Under the pieces are notes generated by a model. That model was given only the letters and a program-made list of their open reading frames with translations, was not told the DNA's origin and did not search any database. Both the position numbers and the translations under genes were made by a program. This document shows, one piece after another, positions 21,301-33,300 of a DNA stretch of 64,000 nt (position 1 is its first letter; each line of letters begins with the position of its first letter). Source of the stretch: Galeruca laticollis (Eukaryota > Arthropoda > Insecta > Coleoptera > Chrysomelidae); assembly GCA_963921935.1 (NCBI GenBank), contig OY998176.1:81942960-82006959 (forward strand), given 5' to 3'.

Positions 21301-24300
21301 GCGTACTTTATATTACAAAACTGTAGCCGCTTAAATACATAAATAATTCATGTGATTCGGTTTAATTATTTAAAAGTGGTTAGTTAAGGTTTTAGTTCAA
21401 CATGAGGTAACAGTTGACTCTTAACAGTTTTATATACAGGGTGTTTTCAAATGACACGTTTGCATGTAGATACCTCTCGTAAAACAAGATGATATAGGGA
21501 TTGAGGGGTCCAACCCATTTACTTTTCGAAATACAGGGTGTTAAAGTTATGAGAAATATAATGTTTTAATTTGATAACTTTAAAATGGATGAATATATTG
21601 TTCTGACATTTAGCAGGTTGTTTTTAAATGTAGAAGGGCATATTTTGATGGAAAAACATGTTTCAATTAATTCTTGATCCGGCGGTGTACATTTGGAAGA
21701 ATATGTCACCTTTCCCCTCCCATTTTTTACGCCACTGGCATTTGAAGCTATTTGTATTTGATTTTGTATTCCTCAATAGTTTTCAAGTGAAAAACGCATT
21801 ACCTTAACGTATCAAAATATTTGTAGTTTTCAAGATATTTAATGTCTTTGTGAAGTCTGCAAGATCATTTTTTAATAAAAAAAAGAATTTCTTGAATGGT
21901 TTTTAATAACTACCAAACTACTAATGATTAGAACATGTAACAGGAACTAATTTATGAAACAGCAATACATTTAAAACATTGAGAGAGGATTGTTGAAAAT
22001 ACTTTTCCAAACTTGTGATTTTATTAACAAAAGAATTAATGACAATAAAAAATAAAATAATTACAAAGTTAAATAATATCCCATTCAAACATAATTTTTA
22101 ACGAAACAGCCAGTAAATTACAAAAGATGTTCAACATTTTGTCCATTCACATTTACACATAATCTGCAACGTTTTCTTATTGAAAATCGCATACCTTGGA
22201 AAGACTGGCGATTGCCGGAAATAATTTCTGTAACTGCATGGATTCTTGCTATCAAAGCCTCCTCCTTATAGTAGGCTATGGATGTCAATAATAAAATAGT
22301 AAATCTCATTTTGTTTAACGTCAAAACGAAAATGAATTATTTGTAATTAAATTGATTTGTTCAACTTTCACACTTTTTGTTATGATGGATTATACTTTTG
22401 AAGAAATGGCTGATATGCAACTAATATACGGGGAAGCCAGAAAGAATGGTACACGTTCCAAGCGCTTGTATAGAGAAAGATATCCAAATCGACCTAGATT
22501 TCCATGTCACACAACATTTTCTCAAATTGACAGAAGTTTGCGAGAATTTGGACAATTCAATTCAAAATTACAAGGTAGCGGTAGACTGTTCTAGACCGTA
22601 TTGAAAATAGACCCGTTTTAAGCACTCGCACCATTGGCAAATCTTTAAATGTAGGTAACTCAACGGTGTGGAATATTTTAAACGAACAGCAGTTGTATCC
22701 TAATGAATATACCCCAAGGTCAGGCCCTAAAACCAACAGATTGTCCTCAAAGAATGGAGTTTGCCAATTGGTACACCCAAAAATGTTTAGAAAATAGGAA
22801 TTTTACCGAATTTGTTCTATTTACTGATGAAGCCAAATTCACACGTGAAGGAACTTTTAATTCAAGGAATAGCCACGTGTGGGATGACGATAATTTTAGG
22901 AGAAATTCTCGCTTAACGTGTAGGCAGGCATTCTTGGAGATTATATAGTGGGTCCATATTTATTACCTAATAAACTCAATGGTAATATTTATTGTAATTT
23001 TTTGAGAGAAACCCTGCCTGATTTATTAAACGACGTTGTACCATTAAATATTAGGGCGAATATGGATAATGTATGGCTTCAGCACGATGGGGTATCTGTA
23101 CATTATTCTTTAGCGGCCAGACAACTTATAACCCAATAATACGGAAACAACTGGACCCAATATGTGGCCTGCGAGTTCACCGGATTTAAATCCAATCGAT
23201 TTTTTTCTGTGGGGTTACATGAAGTACCTAGTCTACGATATAATAGTAGAAATGAAGGAGGAACTGATAGCAAGAATCCATGCAGCTACAGAAATTATTT
23301 CCGGCAATCGCCAGTATTTCCAAGGTATACGATTTTCAATGAGAAAACGTTGTAGATTATATGTAAATGTAAATGGACAAAATTTTGAACATCTTTTGTG
23401 TAATTTGTTGGCTGCTTAGTTAAAAATTATGTTTGAATGGGATATTATTTCATTTTGTAATTATCTTATTTTTTATTGTCATTAATTCTTTTGTTAATAA
23501 AATCACAAGTTTGGAAAAGTATTTTCAACAATCCTCTCTCAATGTTTTATATGCATTACTGTTTCACAAATTAGTTCCTGTTACATTCTAGTTCTAACCA
23601 TTAGTAGTTTGGTAGTTATTAAAAAACATTCAAGAAAAATTATTTTTTTATTAAAATCTTGATCTTGCAGACTTCATAAAAACATTAAACATCTTGAAAA
23701 CTACAAATATTTTGATATGTTAAGGTTATGCGTTTTTCACGTGAAAACTATTGAGGAATACAAAATCAAACATAAATAGCTTCAAATGCCAGTGGCGTAA
23801 AAATGGGAGGGGAAAGGTGACATATTCTCCCAAATGTACACCACTGGATCGAGAATTGAAACATGTTTTTCCATCAAAATATGCCCTTTTACATTTAAAA
23901 CAACGTGCCAAATGTCAGATCGATATATTCATCCATTTTAAAGTTATCAGATTAAAACATTATATTTTTCATAACTTTAACACCCTGTATTTCGAAAAGT
24001 AAATGGGTTGGACCCCTCAATCCCTATATCATCTTGTCCAATTGTACTAGAGGAATCTACATGCAAACGTTGTAAGTGTCATTTGAAAAAACCCTGTAGA
24101 TAATTAAGACATTAGAAAAAGTAATTAGAACCAACAATATGTTAAAAATATAATGTATTGGCATTTTTATTACTTTTCACTACTACAAATCGTGGGTTCA
24201 GTATTATACTGTTCTATTAGTCAAAAAAAGAAATTGTTGGGAATTAGCGGCTGAATGAATATTCCAGGTAATTTTTTTTAGCAAGGAATGATTTTAATAA

Positions 24301-27300
24301 TTTTAAGTACTGGTTCTGGACTCATACACTCAAGAATGAAAAAATTTCATGGTTCCTATTTGAACTTAGCAAACAATTTCTTTATAACGCAGTAAAATTT
24401 TTACAAAATATCAGATTTCGTTCTAGCAGAATACAAAATTCTATAGAATGAAAAATTTTTAGTAGTTACGAGGAAAATAATGACATAAAAACATGTTATT
24501 GTAGTATAAAAAATAACATAGGATTTCTTAACGTAAAAATATAGGTTTGCAAAATAATGGAGGTATTTTTAACTAAAAAAAATAACACAAAATATGTTTG
24601 CAGCATAATAAACTAAAGGTAACTATTACTTTAAACAAAAAAACAAGGTTTACTCTATTATTTTCCTTTGGTACTTTTGTTAGTGGATGATGTTTTACCT
24701 TTATTCACTTTCCTATTAGTTTCTGAATTAGCTTTTGCTTTTTGCAATATTTGCGTCATTGTATTCTTTGAAAAAAAGTGCGAATAAAGATAATATCCAC
24801 AGCAGGCATAAACTTAAGAAGCTGAGTAAGATCTGCAACTTTTGCAAATGGTGAAAGACATTTTTTTGGTTCTGGTGAAATTGTTATTGCCAGTAGCGGG
24901 AGTACAACAGAGTTAGTTATTTTTGTTCTTGTTTTGCTTGATGAATTGATGGGGACTTCAGTAAAATTTTCGTCGTGATGATCGAGTTTATAATAGAATT
25001 TAGTGGGTAGTCTCTGACAATACATTATTTGTTTTAAAGAAGCATAAGGGATTTGTTTTAAACTTAAGGTTTGAGAAGCTTCTTTATACTCATACAAGTC
25101 TTTATGAGTCATGTGAAATACCTTAAAAGGTTGTCTTCGATTTACAATACCCAGATGACGCAACAATCTTAGAGAGCTGAAAATTTCTAGGCTCGAAAGC
25201 TTCCTCTGGATTTGACTGTGAATATTGTCGACTGTCGACTGTATGCCACTGTGCCCCAGTTCACAAAATTTTTGTATGATTTTCTCAATATTCGGATATT
25301 TTCTAAAGAACTTTATTAGGGTAAGTCTCATGATTGAGTTTTTATTTTGAGGCACGCAAGAATCAGACCAGAGAATCATTTTGTTAATATGAGGAAAAGC
25401 TGTAACCACCCTATCTAATATTTATATTAAAGCAGATGCAATATAATTACCTTGCCTTCCGTGGGTACCCTCACTCCATATACAACAATATTCTTGCTTA
25501 TCCAAGTTACAATGTGCTGTTAAATTTTACGTGCAATTTTCTTCTGTTGACTCACAACCAAAGTAGAAAGAAATAAACGGTTTTAAAGATTAAAACTAAC
25601 TTTTCCGCATCTGTGAGATGCCCTGAACAATATTCTATCATAAAATTGTCACTTGTATACACTTCGGGGATCTGGATTTATAGAACCCGTTGTACTCGCT
25701 CTAGTCAGCTGAAAATCAATAGGGTACATCTGTGAGACACCTTGAACAATATTCAATTATAAAATTGGTCACTTGTATAGACTCCGGAGGCTGTATCTTA
25801 TTAACAAACTGAAAATTCTCCAAAAATAACATAAATTTGGTACTTCAAGTACCATAGCACCCGTTTTACTGGCTTTAGTGAGCTGAATATCAATCTTTGA
25901 GACGCTCTGAATAATATCCAATCATAAAATTGTTCACTTGTATATACTCCGGAGGCTGTATCGTGCTAACAAACAAAAACTTCTCAAAAAATGACAAAAA
26001 TATCGTACTTAAAGTACTATAGCACCTGTTGTACTGGCTCTGGTGAGCTTCAAATCAATAGGGTTCATTTGTGAAGTGTCTTGAATAATATTCAATCATA
26101 AAATTGGTGACTTGATGAACTCCGGAAGCTGTATCGTGCTAAAAAACTGAAATTTCTCAAAAAATGACTAAAATGTTGTACTCCTAGTACCATAGCACCC
26201 GTTGTGCTGGCTCTGGTGAGCTTAAAATCAATAGGGTTCATTTGTGAAGTGTCTTGAATAATATTCAATTATAAAATTGGTGACTTGATGAACTCCGGAG
26301 GCTGCATCGTGCTAACAAACTGAAATTTCTCAAAAAATGACTAAAATGTTGCACTTCTAGTACCATAGCACCCGTTATGCTGGCTCTGGTGAGCTGAAAA
26401 TCGATAGGGTTCATCAGTGACATGTCTCTTACAATATTCAATCATAAAATTGGTGACTTGTTGCACTCCGGAGGCTGTATCGTGCTAACAAGACATGTAA
26501 CGAAAAGTGGCCGACGACGACGACAACGACATACACACATGATTTTTTTCTAAACACCGTTTTTTGGGTTGTTGATGGAAAACATAAAAATAACTCTAAA
26601 AAAATTTCAACTTTTTTTGGGGTAAACCAATACTTTTCTCGTATATTAGATAGGTTGGGCGGAAAAGTAAAAATGTCTTACACGTACGTATTTTCTCACC
26701 AGAAACGTGGAAATGATATCTGAAAGTGTATTGACGTCAAGAATCCTCCTTGGTAGTTTGTTTTCTTTTTCTTCTCAATTCTGTCTGTGTTTTTATCAAA
26801 GAAGTTTAATTTGGCGTCTTTAGAAAGGCCCCAAAATCCGTTAAATATTCTTCTCTTTCTTGTAAACTAATCTTTTTGGCGCATAAATACTTGCACTTAG
26901 TTTCGCAATCTTTGTTTGCTTTCAAACATCTTCCTTTTCGCATTTTACCTTTCACGTCTTGATATTCCCGACATGCCTGACACGCCTTGCTATTCACATT
27001 AATTTTCCAATTTTTAGGTTGCCTCTTACATTTCCTGGTTAGCTGTTTATTATTATCACCATTCATGTTATTTTATCTTATTTGTCTCCTATTTAATTTG
27101 ACGCTTTCTTGAACTGGAGGCACTTCATCTTCTTCCAAATTGTTTGCGTTATCTGGTTCAATTCTCTCTTCATCTATATTAACTGAGTTTTCTTCGAGAG
27201 TAACCCCTTTTCTTCATGATTAACCTCCTCTTCTTCGGAAAATGCATCTTCAGGATCTTGATCTAGATCTGTAAAAAAATGCATTTTGCTTAATCAAAAA

Positions 27301-30300
27301 TATTCCATATTGAATTTGTTCCTACAACTTACCATTATTTAAACCGACATCTTCTATTTCCGAGTCCGATACAGTGTAATCTGGGTCACGAATGGAATCA
27401 TCGCTGTCTTCAAAATATTATTTCGTGATTAAAACCATGTTCTATTTTATTTTTTTCGACTACTTCAAATACCATTCGTCGCAAATTTCTGGACGTTAGT
27501 CCAAAAAAACGTGTTTCTATATCAATGATATGACTCGCAATCTCCTGTTCGGTGACTTTAGAGAAAATTGCTCTTCGACCTCCCAAATCACCCTTACAAC
27601 TATCCTGTTTAGCCAGACATATTCATAAGGTTGTTTTGGGAACAATAAACGTCCTTGCTGCCAACTTATAGCCCATATTGTGGTTTTGAACATTGAGCAT
27701 AGCTTGACGCATGTCATCCTCGTCCCATTGCTGCCTTTTCTTAAATGCCATATCTGCAAAACCAAGAAACACATAATTAAAATAGTGTAACTAATGCATT
27801 GCCAATGATGGACCCCTGGTCCATCATAAGACACAGTTCAAGGGTCCGTCATAGGCAATAACACATAATTCACTGAAAAATGCAAAGCTCTTTTATTCTT
27901 TGCCATAACCTCAATTTGTGCCCGACAGTCAACATGAAACAGTTTCTGTAAGTTGCAGTAACAAAAGCAGATTCTAACTGAGCATAAAAATAAACAGTTT
28001 AAAAGATTAAAACTAACTTTTGCGCATCTGTGGCCCTCAACAATATTCTATCATAAAATTGTTACTTGTATACACTTCGGGGGATGTATAGTGCTAACAA
28101 ACCGAAATTTCTCCAGAAATAACCAAAAATTTAGTATATCTGGATTTATAGGACCCGCTGCACTCGCTCTAGTCAACTGAAAATCAATAAAGTACATTTG
28201 TGAAACATCTTGAACAATATTCGATCCTAAAATTGATCAATCGTATACTCTCTGGAGGCTGTATTGTGCTAACAAACTGAAAATTATCCAAAAATGACTA
28301 AAATTTGGTACTTCAAGTACCATAGTACCCGTTGTACTAGGCTTTAGTGAGCTAAATATCAATAGGGTTCATCTCTGAGACGCTCTGAATAATATCCAAT
28401 CATAAAATTGGTCACTTGTATATACTCCGGAGGTTGTATCGTGCTAACAAACTGAAACTTCTCCAAAAATTACAAAAATATCGTACCTTAAGTACTGTAG
28501 CATCTGTTCTATTGGCTCTGGTCAGCTGAAAACGGTTCATCAGTGAGATGTCCTTAATAATATTCAATCATAAAATTGGTGACTTGTTGAACTCCGGAGG
28601 CTGTATCGTGCTAACAAATTGAAATTTCTCAAAAAATGACAAAATGTCATACTTCAAGTACCATATCACCCGCTGTACTGGTTCTGGTGAGCTGAAAATC
28701 AATAGGGTTCATTTGTGACATGTCCTTAACAATATTCCATCATAAAATTGGTGACTTATTACACTCCAGAGGATGTATCGTGCTAACAAGACATGTAAGG
28801 AAAAGTGGCCGACGACAATGACGACGACGACATACACAGAGGATTTTTTTTCTGAAAACCGTTTTTTCGTGCTGTTCTTGATGGAAAACGTGAAAATAAC
28901 TCAAAAAAAAATTTTAAATTCCAACTTTTTTTGGGGTAAACCAATACTTTTCTCGCATATTAAATAGGTTGGGCGGAAAAGTAAAAATTACTTAACATCA
29001 TGCCAAGCCACATTGTTATATCAATACTTACCAGTTTTGACTTAATTTTTTGTTTTCACCTAAACGACTTATATCCGCAAGAACGCTTGTAAACAACTGG
29101 TTTTAAACGTCAATCGTCCTAACCAAGATGTCGGTAGTCCGTGATGCGCGTAAATTTGAAAATACAACTTGTGGTCCATCATAGGCGGGGGTCCATCATG
29201 GGCACATTTCCCCTACATAACATACACATTACTTACGGGTCAATTTTACTATCCATGAGGTATTTCAATCAAAATATCTCAAAATTGCATCACACAAACT
29301 CACCATGTTCATCGCTACTACTTACATATACAACTGAAACAGTGAAACTTGTTCTAACAGCACATAATTCTCTCCTCTCATTGGTTGGCCTGTTAGAACA
29401 TTATAAGACTAAACGGTTTTTTAAAATGACTAATAGAACAATTTAATACTGGTTTCATTTAAGTTTGTGTATTGAATCATATAGGTTATTCTATACACAT
29501 AGAACAGAAATTTTTGTACAATTTTTCTAGCATAAAAACCGATTTCGCTCCTTAAGTGACGTTAGAACAGTATAATACTGATCCCACGAAATGTCTATTA
29601 TTATGCTTGATATAGTAGGATGGGTTAATTTAGACTGAAATGTAATCGAAACACAAAATTAAAGCATGAAGTGGCAATTATTTACGTTCACCGTTTTTCT
29701 AACGCAATTAGTTTTTTCAAACTCTGTACGAGTTTCTTTTCAGGTATAATCCACAATCCTGAATCGACCACCACAACATTTTGTTCTTGTTCAAAAATGC
29801 CCTTAGCCGATTTATGCTTAAGAATTTCATACACCCTTCCCTCCGTCATACAATAAGTCTTTTTAACAACAGTTTTACCAAGACAATTAAAAGTTGTGTT
29901 TGTATTTTTCTCTTAACAACAAAGACAGAAGCAGTCAATCTTAATTTTCTATGATTTTCATATTCATTGTTTTTAAACTGCCTCGCAGATTCTGCTTATA
30001 TGCATTCTCTTTATTATACAGGAAATATGAAGATTACCTCAAGATTCTGTACTTTTAATTCGATTAGTGAGAAACGACCTGTGATAATGGTAATAGCATA
30101 ATATAATGGTACTACATGGACTGTTTAAAATAAGTTTCTGTTTGTTTCAGTTCACACTTTTTTTATTTTATTGTGTACAAATTTTTTATATGTTTCAATA
30201 TTTGGGAAGTAAAATAAATAATACACGGTGTACGAATTCAAGAAATAATCTTAAATTCTTCCAGCATTATAAATTACTCATGTAGTGATCCTTAAAATAC

Positions 30301-33300
30301 AGTAATGGAAAAAGGACATTAGCTTAGAAATAAGATTTAAATTTAGGTTAATATTAATTATAGTATTTAGCGACCATTGCTCTGAAACGGTCAATGTCAA
30401 TTATCAATGGAGGCACGTTTCTGTTAATGTATAAACAAACATGTACAACTTATAGACGGAGGTCAGACATGTAGTTAAACATAACTACGTTTCCTATAAA
30501 ATAAGAGTGAACGAAACAGGATGGAATTATTGTTATTTATACTTTGACTAAGTCGATCGATATATTTATAATTGTGTATTTTAACGTATTAAAACTTGAA
30601 CCCAATGATTTTTATAAATGTGATGTTGTTTATTCTATTCCCGAATACAGGTTGCTAGGTAAGTGATTTCCTCAATGATAATATGCCTTTATGGTAAACG
30701 TCAAGTATACGAGGGACACTTACTAAGTAACCACTACATGGCGATCCTGCCAGGATCATTTTCACCCCTGTATAATGATTATTACACATTTCATATATAT
30801 TACAAATAAATAAATCGTCTACACAAATACCAATTTTAACCTTCCTCTCATAAAAAATTATCTCCTAACTTCCCAGTCAAGAATTTATAAAAACCCTATC
30901 GCTTCTTTTTTAAAAATACCTATTATACGCAACAAACCGTGTAGCTATAAATATCCTTCCAGCCTACAAATCCTCCTCTTCATCACCAGAACGGGAACCG
31001 AGCAAATGATATTAAACTCACTCATTTACCGGCAATTACATACGCGGCATTTCAATGAATAATTAATTTAAATAATCATTAACATATAAAGTTAAAATTC
31101 TATAAACATAAAAATGAATCAGTAAAGTAAGTCTTAATTGCAAAAGCAACAAAAACCATTGTAATAGAGGTAAGGATCTGGAATTGAAAACACAAAATAC
31201 TTTTGTTTAGCCAATGTTCAAATTACCAAAATCAACGTTAAATGAGATGAAGCCCTTTTGTGTTTTAGTGCCCTGGACCACAGAAGGATTATCCAGTAGC
31301 ATCTTAATGTCTTTGTCATCAATAGCGGCTATGTCATCCACAAGTGGTTCGACAAAGGAGTTGAATTTTCGGTATCGTAAGAATTTGACCTCATAGTCCC
31401 CTCATCATCCTTCATCTTGGTGATTTGACCAACATAGAATTTAGATTGGCTTTTAAGCAGCTTGAACTCGATTAAAACATAATCTCCCAAAACAGGAAGT
31501 CGATTCAATTCTGCAAAATGGTCGGGCTAAACAACCAAAATCTCATCTGTGTCCATGTCGTCGTCTGTGTCTGCATATTCAATGTCATCATCGTCTTCAT
31601 CGTCGTCCTCTGATGAATGAACTGGAGCATATTCACTAGATTTTTTTTTCTTAGTTTTTGGTTGATTTACGAACACCCGCCTTTTAACAGATAGTATTCT
31701 GGAGGTTGAAACCCGCTGCTTCTTCTCTGCAATTATTTTCATTTCTGGAGTACTCGTGGCTATCATACTCTTTCCTTTCTTCCGCTGCTTTCGATTAGTT
31801 TTTCGTTCTCCTGCTTTTGGATAACCACGAAAATCTTCGGGAGATAGGAAAGCATGACTTGGACCAGCTCCTGGATCAAGGATACCGATGTCTGTATGGT
31901 TTGCTTCTTGCATAGAAGCTGCTCTTTCTTCTAGGGAAGCTGCTCCTTCTTCTTCTTGAGGGAGGGAACCGTTGAGCAAATCACTTGGCACAGCATAAGC
32001 ATTTCTCCCAGGTGGTTGATCGTCCACAACAGTAGGAGGCGGTCGGTCAGTCACATAATTGCATAAGAAGTCTGCTTCTGTAAAAATATCTCGATCAAAC
32101 GGATATATCCCACTTTTTTTAAACCTGCAATTATGTTGGAAGGTGTCATGCTTTTCTGATGAGCTGTGTTCACGAAGGATGCTGCATTATAAATTGAAGC
32201 AGTTTTGCCAGGGTTTTGCATCATCCAAGAGTCAAGTGCTACATTATAATAAGTTTTAAAAGGCCCGAAAATCGCAACATCTACTGGTAGCATTTTGTTG
32301 GATGAATGGGGAGGTAAAGTCAAAACTGAGACACCGTTCTCCCTACACAGCATAAGAGCTTCCAGGGACAAGTGACTTTCTACATTGTCATAGAATAATA
32401 GAGTGGGGTTCTCTCCAGTACTGCAAGTGTGGTGAATGAAATGCTTAATAACTTCCACAAAAAGTTCTGATGTCATCCAGCCGCTAGGGGTGGCTAAGGC
32501 CAGTGTGCCTGAAGGTGATCCTTGAGTCATGTGGTCCTTGACATGAACACGTGGAAAAATCATGACTGGCGGAATGTGCTGCCAGACGCAGAAATTATGG
32601 ACACTGTAGTGACGTTAGTGCCTTTTTCCCCACTTGTAGCTTTGCACACTTGCTTGACGCCTTTTTCAGCCACAATTCGCTGGGGTTTCTGCACAGTGGA
32701 TGTGGCTGTTTCATCCAAATTGAACACCCTTGTTCCATCTCCAAACTCTAGGTGTTGTCGATACAGTGTTTCCAAGTTATTGAAGAACACACAAACATTT
32801 GATTTGGTGAACGAAGTAGCACGAGACAAGCTGCAAGCCTCAGGAGTTCGTTGGCTGAGTTTGGGGTGCCTTTTCAGAAAACCGTAAAACCAGTCAATTC
32901 CTGCAATTTTTTTCTCGCCAAATGATATAGGGCATGGTATTTTGTTCATAACTGCCATTTCGTATGCAACTCGTCTGCAATCTTCAACTGGTAGGCCATA
33001 AAACATTTTAGAGCACATAATGAGGTAGTTTTTCAGTTTCTCCTCCTACTTCAGTGTGAAGACCATCCTAAAACTGTGCAGTTAGGTGCATATTTCATAT
33101 TCTCTTCTCCACCATCACCATATTCTTTTCTTTTCTTCACATATCTTGATAAAGTGACATAGCTAACGTTCTTCAATGTAGCAGCACGTCTTAAACTGTT
33201 TCCATCCATGACCATTTCCACTGCTGCCTTCATGTCATCTTCCGAGAAGAGCCCCTTGGTACTGTTGCGCTGTCTATTTCGCACCATTTCTGAATCAAGA

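Larger units (their letters stand above)
24190..29589 (-). mobile_element. DUF7869-type DNA transposon, interrupted
   Basis: The left end TCGTGGGTTCAGTATTATAC and the complement of the right end TCGTGGGATCAGTATTATAC match, continuing into TGTTCTA. Subterminal copies of the inner motif (TAGAACA-TATAATAC-like) occur at about 29350, 29390, 29433 and 29562. Inside lie N- and C-terminal parts of a DUF7869-like protein on the minus strand, two tandem-array inserts and a pogo fragment. DUF7869 proteins are widespread in insects; their DD-containing core suggests a transposase. Target duplication is unclear (A-rich flanks). Confidence 0.65.

Noticed and set aside
22118..22324. Separate minus-strand gene of 68 codons
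   Set aside because: It is the inverted copy of the transposase C-terminus in the left arm of the fold-back element.
25573..28990. CRISPR-like repeated array
   Set aside because: Units are ~172 bp in direct tandem without unique spacers, in a eukaryotic intron; satellite-like instead.
32522..32887. 121-codon plus-strand open frame
   Set aside because: Antisense to the pogo transposase, which has clear catalytic motifs on the other strand.
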